Shown one piece after another: positions 9,176 to 17,804 of a stretch of 64,000 nucleotides of DNA; position 1 is the stretch's first letter; each line of letters opens with the position of its first letter. The notes below the pieces were generated by a model that ran no database searches, was not told the DNA's origin, and saw nothing but the letters and a program-made list of their open reading frames with translations. Position numbers and translations under genes: made by a program. The stretch spans positions 4,535,001 to 4,599,000 of the forward strand of contig NZ_CP092831.1 in assembly GCF_022531965.1 (NCBI RefSeq), written 5' to 3'. The stretch is from Paenibacillus peoriae (lineage in GTDB: Bacteria; Bacillota; Bacilli; Paenibacillales; Paenibacillaceae).

Positions 9176-10303
9176 ATGTCACATAACAAGAGATTGAAGA
9201 CATACCCACTTGCAAAAGCAAAGCATATAAAGGTTCATGGTCGAACTACGCAAACACGTACACCGCTTACTCTATTTTGGACAGGAAGTGGCATTGAATT
9301 GAATATCAAAGGCTCAGAGCTGTGGATTGAAATTGAGGCCGATTACCAGGTGTATGAGCCCTGGATCAGTATTGTCATCAATGGTGTCCCGATGAGTCGC
9401 CTGATGGTGACTGCAGGACGGCATTGGATCTGTCTTTTGAGAGGGTTAAACCCTGATACAGTCAAAAATGTCCGTGTGGTCAAGGATGTCCAGCCTATGA
9501 GTTCGGACCCGCACTGCTTGTTGCAAATTCATGCCCTGAAGGTTGACGGAGAATTGCTACCGGTCACTGATAAGCCCCTCAAGGTGGAATTTATCGGTGA
9601 CAGCATTACCTCGGGAGAAGGAACGATTGGAGCGAAGGACGAGACAGACTGGGTTCCCATGCTGTTCACAGCACTACGCAATTATACAGCCATAACAGCC
9701 GAAGCACTAAATGCGGACTACCGAGTGTTTTCACAAAGCGGCTGGGGTGTCCTAACGGGCTGGGATAATAATCCCGATACGAACATACCGGCATATTATG
9801 AACAGATATGTGGTGTGCTGACCGGTGAGAGAAATGAAGCATTAGGGGCATTTTCAGATCATGATTTTACCTCATGGCAGCCGGACGTGGTCGTAGTGAA
9901 TTTGGGGACTAATGACGGGGGAGCCTTTTATTCTCCTGCATGGACGGACCCAGCAAGCGGTAAAGTGTACAAGCAACGCTTGAACGAGGACGGCACATTC
10001 AATGAAGAAGATTTACAAGCTTTTGAAAGCGCTATCGAATGTTTTCTTGTCAAGCTTCGGAATTGCAATCCTGCGGCTCATATTGTATGGGCCTATGGGA
10101 TGCTGGATACTCCTATGATGCCCTCAATCTACCGATCAGTAGATGCATACAAGAAAAGAACGAGGGATGGGAATGTGTCTGTATTCCAACTGCCTAACAC
10201 GACGGAAGAAACGATAGGGTCTCGCAGCCATCCCGGGCTCCCCGCCCATACCAAAGCGGCAGATGAGTTGACAGTGTATTTGCGAGAGATTCTTAAGAAA
10301 TAG
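9176..10303 (+). CDS. SGNH/GDSL hydrolase, CE2-like esterase
   Basis: A 375-residue two-domain esterase. The first 130 residues look like the beta-sandwich found ahead of SGNH domains in carbohydrate esterase family 2. The catalytic domain then begins with EFIGDSITSGEG (nucleophile Ser near 143), has VVNLGTNDGG (near 242-249) and ends with SHPGLPAH, the catalytic His near 352. Enzymes of this type remove O-acetyl groups from polysaccharides. No signal peptide is seen, so it may act inside the cell or on oligosaccharides. The start at 9176 is fixed by AAGGAGG eight bases upstream; the frame is open to 9101. Confidence 0.87.
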   Translation: MSHNKRLKTYPLAKAKHIKVHGRTTQTRTPLTLFWTGSGIELNIKGSELWIEIEADYQVYEPWISIVINGVPMSRLMVTAGRHWICLLRGLNPDTVKNVRVVKDVQPMSSDPHCLLQIHALKVDGELLPVTDKPLKVEFIGDSITSGEGTIGAKDETDWVPMLFTALRNYTAITAEALNADYRVFSQSGWGVLTGWDNNPDTNIPAYYEQICGVLTGERNEALGAFSDHDFTSWQPDVVVVNLGTNDGGAFYSPAWTDPASGKVYKQRLNEDGTFNEEDLQAFESAIECFLVKLRNCNPAAHIVWAYGMLDTPMMPSIYRSVDAYKKRTRDGNVSVFQLPNTTEETIGSRSHPGLPAHTKAADELTVYLREILKK

Positions 10304-10352
10304 AATCCGAGAAGCACGATCAACTTTGTAGAACACGCTCATAAAGGAAATT

Positions 10353-10438
10353 ACAACAACTAGGTCATTTGTGCTCTCAGTGTTGTTGAGAATTATAGCC
10401 ACGAGTCTGTAGCAGCTGTCTGTCTATGCTCGTGGCTA
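10353..10438. repeat. Two inverted repeats downstream of the esterase
   Basis: CAACAAC near 10353 pairs with GTTGTTG near 10382, and just beyond it TAGCCACGAG (10396-10405) pairs perfectly with CTCGTGGCTA (10429-10438) across a 23-base loop. There is no T run, so these are not classical terminators, though they lie between the ends of two convergent genes. Confidence 0.5.
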
Positions 10439-10522
10439 GTTGAGCTTCTGCGCAGCGGCCTATCCTAGGAGAACCACGAACAGGCAGCGAGTATTTACTA
10501 AAGAAATATTCACCTGATATAT

Positions 10523-10939
10523 TTACAGAAACGGAGTCGAAGCGATGCCCGTGAATACCTCTGGACCATTACGAACAGTGGTCGAAACACCAGAAATATA
10601 AGAAGAATATATGGTTTGTATTGCCAATGGAGCGGATAGATCCTGTGCATTAAAAGCTTGCGTTTCATTAGATCCGGTCACGCCCAGTACCCCCTCGGCG
10701 CGGTAGACTACCTCGCTCGGATCATAGTCGGCTCCACGCACGATTTCAACTGCATACGTATCGCCAAGCTCACCGATTAGACCAATGGAACCACTAAAAG
10801 TCACAATCGGACCTGGCACAAGAAAGGTTCGCAGAGTAATCAAACCGAATCGCTCCGGTATAGGACCCAGTTGAATATCGGGACCTTCACCTGTCTTTGA
10901 TGAATTGGTGGAGCTTCTCATATCCAGAAAAAAACCCAT
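10523..10939 (-). CDS. Unknown beta-rich protein
   Basis: A 138-residue protein I do not recognise. After a Ser/Thr-rich N-terminus it contains alternating hydrophobic strands (FGLITLRTFLVPG, IVTFSGSIGLIG, TYAVEIVRG, VVYRAEGVLGV), suggesting a compact beta-sandwich, and a Thr/Ser-rich C-terminus. No cysteines, signal peptide or membrane segment are present. Composition resembles small spore-coat or exosporium components, but that is a guess. The ATG at 10939 follows GGAGGG by seven bases; a TTG at 10954 overlaps that site and is rejected. It is convergent with the SGNH esterase and divergent from the chemotaxis receptor. Confidence 0.7.
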   Translation of the reverse strand: MGFFLDMRSSTNSSKTGEGPDIQLGPIPERFGLITLRTFLVPGPIVTFSGSIGLIGELGDTYAVEIVRGADYDPSEVVYRAEGVLGVTGSNETQAFNAQDLSAPLAIQTIYSSYISGVSTTVRNGPEVFTGIASTPFL

Positions 10940-11020
10940 ACCATATCCCTCCAAATTGCAAGATACTCCATGTTATGCAAGAAATTCTTTGGTGTATTGG
11001 ACAAATTAGTAATAAATCTA

Positions 11021-11046
11021 TCAATTCAGCTCAAAATAACCGATAG
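11021..11046 (+). promoter_or_regulatory. Candidate SigD (motility) promoter
   Basis: TCAA at 11021-11024 and ACCGATAG at 11039-11046 with a 14-base spacer approximate the Bacillus SigD consensus TAAA-N14-16-GCCGATAT. The position, about 55 bases before a chemotaxis receptor gene, fits. One -35 base and two -10 bases deviate, so this is tentative. Confidence 0.4.
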
Positions 11047-11103
11047 TAAATACATATGATATAAGCTTTAGAAATGAATATATAGATAGAAAGCAGGGGT
11101 TAG

Positions 11104-13074
11104 ATGAAACGACTGAAAACTTTAACACTACGCAAGAAATTGACCGCAGCATTCCTTCTGGTCATGCTTGTTCCTAGTATTATTGTAAGTTCTTTTTCTT
11201 ATCAAGCAGCATATAACCAGACGGACCGCCAATTACTTGATAGTGCGACAACTAGCGTTACTGCATCCGATCGTGCAGTTACTCAAACGATTCAAGCCAA
11301 AATCGCGGATCTCGAATATTACTCTACAACGATGACGGCTAGTGATAACAGTGCTGAAGCAGATGATGCCATTCTAAAAAGATTACAAGTTTATTTGAAA
11401 ATGCACGCGGAAGCTGTTGATATGTTTGTAGGAACCCCCGAAGGTAAGCTCATTATTGGCAAAGCCGTAGGCTCCACAAACGATCCTCGTGAGCGCCCGT
11501 GGTACAAACAGGCCCTGGAGAAACCCGGTCAAACCGTAATCAGCCCTGTCGGACTCAATACGGCTAAGATCCCCGTTGTGTATATTTCACGTACACTTCC
11601 CGACAACAGCGGTGTTCTCGGCCTTTCCCTGAACCTGAAAAATTTGAAAGAAATCACAAATTTAAAAATCGGACAAAATGGCTATATTATGATATTAGAT
11701 GGTACCAAACGTATCGTTACCCACCCGACAGAAGTCAGTGGAAGTACCAAAATGGGAGAAACGATACCCAAACTGTTTGACTCTGAGGAAGGCAGCTTTA
11801 ATTACGATCTTAATGGCGTAGATAAACACCTGATTTTCAAAACCAATGCGCTGACAGGCTGGAAAATTGCCGGAACAATGGACAAAGCAGAAACCAGTGC
11901 CTCCGCCCAGCCGATTCTTATCACGACGATCGTAGTGTTGGTGATTGCAGCCATCATCATTGGTGTGCTCGCAATGTGGCTAATCAGCAGTATACTTAAG
12001 CCCATCCAAAGATTGCGTAATTCTATGGATGCCATCAGCCAAGGTAATCTTTCGATTAACGTGGCTACGACCAGCACTGATGAAATTGGTGAATTATCAA
12101 GATACTTCCAACAAATGGTAGATAACCTGCGTAACATGATTAGAGAAATTCAAGCGATGACAGGCAATTTGTCGGCATCCTCGCAAGAGCTGGCAGCAGG
12201 TGCAGAACAAACGACCCGAGCTATCGAGCATGTGACCATAGCCATTCAAGATGTGGCTGCAGGCAGCGAACGCCAAGTGAGCAGTGCTAAAGCTAATCAG
12301 ACACGGGTTAGCGGCATGGCAACAGACATCACCGCTATGACCGAAACTATGGCTGAAATGACTACTTACTCCGCACAGGCCATTCAGGCGTCGGATGCAG
12401 GCAGTGAGCATATCGGCAACAGCGTCGTTTCTATTGATGGCATTCGCACTACCGTAGAAGAACTGGACACCATTATCGGTGCTTTGAATGACCGATCTGG
12501 GCGAATCGGAACGATTGTTACTGTCATTACGGAAATCGCCAGCCAGACTAATCTGCTCGCATTGAACGCTTCTATTGAAGCGGCACGCGCAGGGGAGCAT
12601 GGCAAAGGTTTTGCTGTCGTGGCCACAGAGGTCCGCAAGCTGGCTGAAAACTCAGCTCATTCCGCACAACAAATTCGTGAACAGATTCAAGGGATACAGA
12701 GCGGTGTATCTGAAGCCTTGATAGCTATGGAATCCGCCAAGGAACGCGTAAGCGATGGTATCAATTCCATTGACCTATCCGGTCGCTCCTTCTCCCGCAT
12801 CCGTAGAGCGGTAGCCAAATCAGCGAAGCAGCTGGATAACGTCGCAGCTTCTACCGCTGGAGTCGCAGATGGAACGAGTACAGTCGTCAGCAGCATGGAG
12901 GAAATTACACGCATCGCTGAAGAAGCGGCATCCCATACGGAGACCGTGTCCGCAGCCGCAGAGGAGCAGCTCGCCTCCATGGAAGAGATCGGTTCGTCTG
13001 CCGCAGATTTGACCCGTCTGGCAGAACAGCTTCAAGATTTACTGACACAATTCCAATTGGATGAAACAAAATAA
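11104..13074 (+). CDS. Methyl-accepting chemotaxis protein
   Basis: A 656-residue transmembrane chemoreceptor. A membrane helix at about residues 13-33 is followed by an extracellular dCache-type ligand domain (residues about 35-275, with the [10 protein letters not shown] and YISRTL segments typical of that fold). A second helix sits at about 277-300, then a HAMP domain and a long cytoplasmic coiled coil. The signalling tip, from [20 protein letters not shown] onward, lies near residues 475-515 and would contact CheA and CheW. The ligand is unknown. A YjfB-like gene follows after 56 bases, probably in the same transcript. Confidence 0.95.
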   Translation: MKRLKTLTLRKKLTAAFLLVMLVPSIIVSSFSYQAAYNQTDRQLLDSATTSVTASDRAVTQTIQAKIADLEYYSTTMTASDNSAEADDAILKRLQVYLKMHAEAVDMFVGTPEGKLIIGKAVGSTNDPRERPWYKQALEKPGQTVISPVGLNTAKIPVVYISRTLPDNSGVLGLSLNLKNLKEITNLKIGQNGYIMILDGTKRIVTHPTEVSGSTKMGETIPKLFDSEEGSFNYDLNGVDKHLIFKTNALTGWKIAGTMDKAETSASAQPILITTIVVLVIAAIIIGVLAMWLISSILKPIQRLRNSMDAISQGNLSINVATTSTDEIGELSRYFQQMVDNLRNMIREIQAMTGNLSASSQELAAGAEQTTRAIEHVTIAIQDVAAGSERQVSSAKANQTRVSGMATDITAMTETMAEMTTYSAQAIQASDAGSEHIGNSVVSIDGIRTTVEELDTIIGALNDRSGRIGTIVTVITEIASQTNLLALNASIEAARAGEHGKGFAVVATEVRKLAENSAHSAQQIREQIQGIQSGVSEALIAMESAKERVSDGINSIDLSGRSFSRIRRAVAKSAKQLDNVAASTAGVADGTSTVVSSMEEITRIAEEAASHTETVSAAAEEQLASMEEIGSSAADLTRLAEQLQDLLTQFQLDETK

Positions 13075-13130
13075 CCGTTCCAACCGATAAATACAGAGAA
13101 AGAGTCTTCACAATGAAGGAGGGTTGGAAC

Positions 13131-13307
13131 ATGGATATCGCAGCATTATCAACAGGTATGAGTCAGGCCAGCTTGGCCCAAGCCGCAAGTGTGAAGGTAT
13201 TAAGTATGGCTAAAGATCAGGCTAGTGAACAAGGACAGGCCTTAGTGCAGATGATGGAAAAAAGCGTACAGCCTCATCTTGGCGGTCAACTGGACATTCG
13301 CGCGTAG
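13131..13307 (+). CDS. YjfB-like small motility protein
   Basis: A 58-residue protein starting MDIAALSTGM and rich in Ala, Gln and Ser, matching the YjfB family of putative motility proteins (usually about 60 residues). AAGGAGG sits eight bases before the ATG at 13131. YjfB has no known biochemical function; in Bacillus it is linked to the motility regulon. Its location directly behind a chemotaxis receptor and ahead of a strong terminator supports that association here. Confidence 0.75.
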   Translation: MDIAALSTGMSQASLAQAASVKVLSMAKDQASEQGQALVQMMEKSVQPHLGGQLDIRA

Positions 13308-13332
13308 ATACATGCATATGCTTGGTTAAGGG

Positions 13333-13377
13333 CGATTCTACTCAGGTCTGGACAGACCCGGGTAGAATCGTTTTTTT
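13333..13377 (+). terminator. Terminator after the chemoreceptor operon
   Basis: CGATTCTAC at 13333 pairs with the distal GTAGAATCG ending at 13370. GGTCTG and CAGACC form an inner stem, and a run of seven Ts follows. Confidence 0.85.
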
Positions 13378-13497
13378 ATCTCCCAATTTTTCGTTCAGCA
13401 CAAAACGTAGTAAACTAGACATATCGTCCACGACCTCGGTTCGGAGGATAGCGCAACATTCACACGATTTACATTGAAAAAGGAGGATACATAGTTT

Positions 13498-14853
13498 ATG
13501 AGTTATTCTGAATATTTTGAAAAAGCCAGAGAGCAACAACTGGGCGAGTTACAGGAGTGGTTGTCCATTCCAAGTATCTCAGCATTATCGGAGCACAAAA
13601 AGGACATTAACCAAGCAGCTGATTGGCTGGCTGCCAAACTGACTGCTGCTGGTCTGGAAAACGTTGAAATCATTCCGACCAAAGGGCACCCGCTGGTATA
13701 TGCGGATCATTTGCACGCACCTGGTAAACCAACGATCCTCGTGTATGGACACTATGATGTACAACCCGTAGACCCGCTTCACCTGTGGGAAACGCCACCG
13801 TTTGAGCCATCCATCCGTGATGGAAAATTGTATGCGCGCGGAGCGACAGATGATAAAGGACAGGTTTTCTTGCACATTAAGGCAGTTGAGGCCATTTTGA
13901 AGCAGGAAGGCAAATTGCCACTGAACATCAAATTCTGTATTGAGGGCGAAGAAGAAGTATCCAGTCCGAACTTGCTTGAGTTTTTGCAAACTAGAGCTGA
14001 ACGTCTGGCAGCCGATGCTGTACTGGTGTCCGACACTTCCTTGATCGAAAAAGGGAAACCTGCCATTTGCACAGGTTTGCGTGGACTATGTTCACTGGAA
14101 GTCGCCATTCACACGGCGAACACAGATCTACATTCCGGTTCTTTCGGTGGCGGCGTGCCGAATGCCCTGCATGCTCTGGTGTCCTTGCTGGCAACCCTGC
14201 ATAATGACAAAGGCAGTGTAAGCGTCGAAGGATTCTACGATGATGTGGCTCCATTATCGGCAGAGATGAGAGAAGAATTCATGAAGCAAGGCTTCAATGA
14301 GAGCAAGCTGCAACAAGATCTTGCACTTGATTCTCTCTATGGTGAAGAAGGATTCAGCTTCGTTGAACGTGTGGGGGCTCGTCCGACACTGGAACTGAAC
14401 GGCGTATACGGCGGCTTCCAAGGGGAAGGCACAAAAACGGTCATTCCGAAAGAAGCTCACGCTAAAATTACGTGCCGCTTGGTGGCTAACCAGAACCCGC
14501 AAGACATTCTGGACAAAATCGAGCGCCATTTGCGCGCCCATGTTCAGGCAGGAGCTACCCTGGATATTCAACAGGGCGAAAAAGCGAACGCCTTTAACAT
14601 CGACCCGTCACACGCGTTTCTGCAAGCGGCGGCCGATGCTTTTGAGAAGGTATACGGTGTGCGTGCCCTCTTTACCAAGGATGGAGGCTCCATCCCAATC
14701 GTGGAGACTTTCTCCCGTGTGCTGACTGCCCCAGTCGTGCTGATGGGTTTCGGCTTGCCAGATGAGAACCTGCACGCGCCCAACGAGCATTTCAACTTGG
14801 ACAATTTTGACAAGGGTCTGCTGACGATTGTGGAGTTTTTGAAATCGGTGTAA
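13498..14853 (+). CDS. M20 family dipeptidase
   Basis: A 451-residue zinc-dependent M20 peptidase of the carnosinase/dipeptidase branch. Metal ligands and catalytic residues are in place: GHYDVQP (His85, Asp87), GATDDKGQ (Asp118/119), EGEEEVSSP (Glu near 151-153, catalytic base and ligand) and the late HAPNEHF histidine. A lid/dimerisation domain carrying GGGVPNALHAL lies between. It likely cleaves dipeptides in the cytoplasm; no signal peptide is seen. AAAGGAGG precedes the ATG. It appears to be a single-gene unit between two terminators. Confidence 0.92.
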   Translation: MSYSEYFEKAREQQLGELQEWLSIPSISALSEHKKDINQAADWLAAKLTAAGLENVEIIPTKGHPLVYADHLHAPGKPTILVYGHYDVQPVDPLHLWETPPFEPSIRDGKLYARGATDDKGQVFLHIKAVEAILKQEGKLPLNIKFCIEGEEEVSSPNLLEFLQTRAERLAADAVLVSDTSLIEKGKPAICTGLRGLCSLEVAIHTANTDLHSGSFGGGVPNALHALVSLLATLHNDKGSVSVEGFYDDVAPLSAEMREEFMKQGFNESKLQQDLALDSLYGEEGFSFVERVGARPTLELNGVYGGFQGEGTKTVIPKEAHAKITCRLVANQNPQDILDKIERHLRAHVQAGATLDIQQGEKANAFNIDPSHAFLQAAADAFEKVYGVRALFTKDGGSIPIVETFSRVLTAPVVLMGFGLPDENLHAPNEHFNLDNFDKGLLTIVEFLKSV

Positions 14854-14860
14854 GTAAACT

Positions 14861-14911
14861 AAAAAGCATTCACAGCATGGAACCATCCTTGCTTCGTGAA
14901 TGCTTTTTTTT
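14861..14911 (+). terminator. Terminator after the M20 peptidase
   Basis: AAAAAGCATTCAC (from 14861) pairs with GTGAATGCTTTTT (from 14896), followed by more Ts to 14911. The A run in the first arm could let it serve the convergent minus-strand gene as well. Confidence 0.85.
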
Positions 14912-14926
14912 CGTTAGTTCTGTCGC

Positions 14927-15313
14927 TTAAGAAAAACGGGTATAGCGCAACAGATGAGCCAGCCGATTGAGCCGTTCTATCTCCCGATCGAACTCATGCA
15001 GCGGCTGTCCAGCCAAAGCAGCGTTTGCTCTCAGATCCCGTAGCGGGTTCATTTTCCGACCCATGAGTTTCAGCACCGTGGCCTTCCCCATGTTATTCAC
15101 CACCACATATTGTGTTAGCGGGTCAAGCTCAATCCACAATACATGATGCTGTTGGAAAAACGACAATAGTTGCTTTTTTAACGCCTCCAGCTCTTCAAGG
15201 TCACCTGTGATTTGCGGATGATGATGAAAAGCCACATAGCCCATCACCCGCAGGTCACTTATGATTTGTTCCAAATGAAGCGTTTCGTGTATGTACACAT
15301 TGTTCGTGCTCAT
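14927..15313 (-). CDS. Unknown protein, possibly coupled to the upstream membrane protein
   Basis: A hypothetical protein of about 128 residues from the ATG at 15313. The frame is open upstream, and GTG codons at 15361/15358 are alternatives; none has a good ribosome site, so the start is uncertain. It shows an HETLHLEQII helix, an HHHPQ segment, a VVVNNMGKATVLKLMG stretch and a charged C-terminal helix (EFDREIERLNRLAHLL). No known family is recognised. It follows the small membrane protein gene, and the extended reading would nearly abut that gene's stop at 15378. Confidence 0.55.
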   Translation of the reverse strand: MSTNNVYIHETLHLEQIISDLRVMGYVAFHHHPQITGDLEELEALKKQLLSFFQQHHVLWIELDPLTQYVVVNNMGKATVLKLMGRKMNPLRDLRANAALAGQPLHEFDREIERLNRLAHLLRYTRFS

Positions 15314-15377
15314 GCGGTTTCTTGCACCATTCGTATGATCTTCCCGGATGACGTTCACCACCTGACTATCATTTATA

Positions 15378-15647
15378 TCAAGCTTTATCTTTCCCCTTTT
15401 CCAATAGCTGCACAAGCCAGCAACCTCCAAACCACAATGCACCTACAGCAAAAAAAACGGTATACACCGTATATAACGTGGTCAGTTCAAACAAGCTATT
15501 GTACCGATTAAGCAAGATCCCCCACAAGCATAGCAGAAAATTGCTACCATTTTGCTGATGAAAGCGATGCTTATAGATCCGTTGAATCAAAACAGCCAGG
15601 AATCCTATCAACAAAACGTGATTCAGCAAAATACTCCACATTTCCAT
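15378..15647 (-). CDS. Small membrane protein
   Basis: An 89-residue protein with about three hydrophobic segments (residues about 5-22, 36-48 and 56-80) and a Lys-rich C-terminus, so probably an integral membrane protein. GGGGG lies just upstream of the ATG at 15647; the second ATG at 15641 has better spacing and could be the start. No family is recognised. It precedes the unknown gene at 14927-15313 on the same strand. Confidence 0.6.
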   Translation of the reverse strand: MEMWSILLNHVLLIGFLAVLIQRIYKHRFHQQNGSNFLLCLWGILLNRYNSLFELTTLYTVYTVFFAVGALWFGGCWLVQLLEKGKDKA

Positions 15648-15727
15648 AAGCCCCCTTTTTCACTATAGCGCAATGGCTTTGAAAAGTCAGGACGTACACA
15701 AACCTTGCGAACAAAAAAACAACCGGC

Positions 15728-16219
15728 TTATACGCCAGTTGTTTCCCGTTCCACAAAATACTTATTGGTCATATAATGGGCCTTGCCTCTGGAAGTATCC
15801 ACCATTCCCTTTTTGTTGTCGAGAAAAACAATCTCCCGGCATTTGGTGCAGTACCACTTGGTCCGCTTAAAGGGAGATTCTGTAACATACGATGTACCAC
15901 ATTTGCAATCTACTTTAATTAAAGTTTCTGTTGATTTGTAAGCCTGGGACAACTCTTTTAGGCCAGTATCCGGTTGTTGAATGGGGATAATAACCTCCTG
16001 ATAGCTTGAATACTGATTATGCACTTTAAAATCAGCCACCAGTTCCGCATGCAGTCCAAAGTACTCTTTGCCAATCTCGGTTACAAATTTCTTACCGATT
16101 CTGTAACACTCAAGCCATTCCTGTATCTGTTGATTAGACAAAGGCACTGTGCCCTTGATACCACTATTTAATGTGTAAGTCATGATGTATAAAGTATCAT
16201 CTTGTCTATGTCCGTACAT
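15728..16219 (-). CDS. Zinc-ribbon protein, tandem copy 1
   Basis: A 163-residue protein with a C-terminal zinc ribbon: Cys105 and Cys107 in DCKCGTSY, Cys124 and Cys127 in WYCTKC. The N-terminal half (MTYTLNSGIKGTV, YRIGKKFVT, YFGLHAELVADFKVHN) has no family I can name. AAGGAGG is six bases before the ATG at 16219. It is clearly paralogous to the next gene upstream (16361-16855); long blocks are identical or nearly so across the whole length, showing a tandem duplication that has since diverged. DNA or RNA binding is possible because of the ribbon, but unproven. Confidence 0.75.
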   Translation of the reverse strand: MYGHRQDDTLYIMTYTLNSGIKGTVPLSNQQIQEWLECYRIGKKFVTEIGKEYFGLHAELVADFKVHNQYSSYQEVIIPIQQPDTGLKELSQAYKSTETLIKVDCKCGTSYVTESPFKRTKWYCTKCREIVFLDNKKGMVDTSRGKAHYMTNKYFVERETTGV

Positions 16220-16360
16220 GAGAAGCCTCCTTATAATACACTTGATAATGTACTACAAAGCGCAAAAAACATCAATTTTATTATTTGCCAAAAGACTTAT
16301 ATCATTTGGGTAGGCACACAAGAATTGTGAGTATATGGTTAGAAAGCAACTGACAATCTG

Positions 16361-16855
16361 TCAGTTGCTTTGTCTTTCCACATAGTATTTGTTGGTCATG
16401 TACCACGCCTTGCCTTTATCCGTATCCACCATGCCCTTTTTACGATCCAGGAACACAATGTTATTACACTCCTTGCATGACCACTTGGTTCTTTTATGCG
16501 GTGACTCTTCTATATAGGAAGCACCACATTTACATTCTACCTGAATTAATGTTTTATACTGGCTGTACGCCTCTACCAGTGGGTCCAGCTCTACAGCTTT
16601 GTGTTCCATTACGGGCTGTATTATGAATATGTGTTCTCTCTGCTCCGAGTATTCATTATGTACCTTGAAATCTGCTACCAACTCAGGGTTTAAACCAAAA
16701 TACTGTTTTCCCACAACCGTTACAAACTTGCTGCCAATTCGATATGCTTTGATCCATTCCTGCACCTGCTTACTGGATAGGTCGACAGTTCCCTTTATAC
16801 CGCTGTTCAGCGTATAAGTCATCAAGTGTTGGTTGGGTGTCATATGTCTTAACAT
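16361..16855 (-). CDS. Zinc-ribbon protein, tandem copy 2
   Basis: A 164-residue paralogue of the gene at 15728-16219. It shares MTYTLNSGIKGTV, ELVADFKVHN, the ribbon cysteines (108, 110, 127, 130 in ECKCGASY and WSCKEC), and the C-terminal KKGMVDT and YMTNKYYVER. The most variable part is residues about 70-100. GGAGGTGA directly precedes the ATG at 16855; the spacing is short, so the ATG at 16843 is an alternative. The 141-base gap to copy 1 contains its own ribosome site, so the genes may be expressed together. Confidence 0.75.
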   Translation of the reverse strand: MLRHMTPNQHLMTYTLNSGIKGTVDLSSKQVQEWIKAYRIGSKFVTVVGKQYFGLNPELVADFKVHNEYSEQREHIFIIQPVMEHKAVELDPLVEAYSQYKTLIQVECKCGASYIEESPHKRTKWSCKECNNIVFLDRKKGMVDTDKGKAWYMTNKYYVERQSN

Positions 16856-17198
16856 TCACCTCCGATCAAGAATATACCACAGGTAGCTCTAGGCAAAAGC
16901 TACTTCCGGCTACCTGAAGCAACGAGCTTTTTCTGCCTTGTGATTCTTCTTCAATCCATCTTCCATCCTGTCGTCATGCTGAATACTGTTTTTGTAGGGA
17001 TTTATATTCTTAGACTATCACCGAATGCATTTCTAGCCTTGTATAACTTTGTGGTAATTCTTCTGATTTGATCACTTCTGCTAGTTTACCATGATCTCCA
17101 ATGGTAGTTTCTTCCTTCTATATATAGTACATCATTTACACGCAATTTCCCACATATTTCAGCGGTTTAATCGTTTTACTTTTTTATATACCACAAAA
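16856..17198. other. Intergenic stretch without a recognisable gene
   Basis: No convincing coding frame is present. An 8-bp perfect inverted repeat, CAGGTAGC at 16880 and GCTACCTG at 16909, sits just upstream of the zinc-ribbon gene and could be an operator. Nothing else is recognised before the gerE terminator. Confidence 0.5.
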
Positions 17199-17251
17199 CA
17201 AAAGCCTTCCCGACCACCCTTCATTGTCAAAGGATCATCGAGAAGACTTTG
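17199..17251 (-). terminator. Candidate terminator of gerE
   Basis: Read on the minus strand, the arm from 17251 (CAAAGTCTTCTCGA) pairs with the arm ending at 17199 (TCGGGAAGGCTTTTG) through Watson-Crick pairs, two G-U pairs and one bulge. T-rich sequence follows. Confidence 0.6.
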
Positions 17252-17272
17252 TACCCCGCAAGGAACGAGAGG

Positions 17273-17500
17273 TCAGATTTTTAATTCGCCAAGCCTGATT
17301 AATTCCACGACCGCCTGTGAACGACCTTTTACGTTCAGTTTCTGCATTACATTGGAAATATGGTTTCGGACCGTTTTTTCGCTAATAAATAGCTGTCCGG
17401 CGATGTCACGTGTTGTTTTGTCCTGCACGAGCAGTTCAAATACTTCACGTTCACGGTGAGTTAACAAAAACTTGTTTTTATGGTCGTTACCCTTCGTCAA
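17273..17500 (-). CDS. gerE: Spore germination/coat regulator GerE
   Basis: A 75-residue LuxR-type helix-turn-helix protein without a receiver domain, the length and architecture of GerE. LLTHREREVFELLVQDKTT, IAGQLFISEKTVRNHISN and VKGRSQAVVEL match B. subtilis GerE as I remember it almost residue for residue. GerE acts late in the mother cell, activating and repressing SigK-dependent coat genes. The start is the TTG at 17500, four bases after AAGGAGGGG; the frame is open to 17539. It is divergent from the efe operon. A loose SigK-like -10 (CATAAAATG on the minus strand) lies upstream but was not strong enough to call. Confidence 0.93.
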   Translation of the reverse strand: MTKGNDHKNKFLLTHREREVFELLVQDKTTRDIAGQLFISEKTVRNHISNVMQKLNVKGRSQAVVELIRLGELKI

Positions 17501-17669
17501 TTTCACCCCTCCTTGCTCGGGTTTTGTGTGGTGTAACAAGGTTAAGGGATACAGTCAACACATTTTATGTCATGCGCTTAGGTATGGTTCAATATGCGGA
17601 TAAAAATGGGCATAGGCACCCTACTAACTCCCTTCGATGGACGGTTGGACTCTGCGTCTAATTTATGTA

Positions 17670-17698
17670 TTGACAGGCATATGGGCCAGCCTTATGAT
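17670..17698 (+). promoter_or_regulatory. SigA promoter of the efe operon
   Basis: TTGACA at 17670-17675 and TATGAT at 17693-17698 with a 17-base spacer: a consensus -35 and a five-of-six -10. Transcription would begin near 17705, just before the Fur box. Confidence 0.8.
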
Positions 17699-17713
17699 AA
17701 GAAAAACCGCGAC

Positions 17714-17728
17714 TGATAATCATTATCA
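17714..17728 (+). promoter_or_regulatory. Fur box of the efe operon
   Basis: TGATAATCATTATCA is a perfect 7-1-7 inverted repeat as described for Bacillus Fur. A second ATGATAATTTGATA-like half overlaps it downstream. It lies at about +10 relative to the predicted start, so iron-loaded Fur would block transcription. Confidence 0.9.
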
Positions 17729-17804
17729 AAATGATAATTTGATATAGATATCGCAACAGACTATGGTTCAAGGCCAGTTTGGCCAGAAAGGGTGTTCATT
17801 GATT

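Noticed and set aside
12097..12600. Antisense frame within the chemoreceptor gene
   Set aside because: Low-complexity translation without a ribosome site, opposite a well-supported coding sequence.
17540..17600. A SigK promoter for gerE
   Set aside because: CATAAAATG on the minus strand is near the -10 consensus, but the last base and the -35 spacing are off, so it was not listed.
17410..17661. 83-codon plus-strand frame between gerE and the efe promoter
   Set aside because: It overlaps gerE, lacks a ribosome site and does not resemble a protein family.
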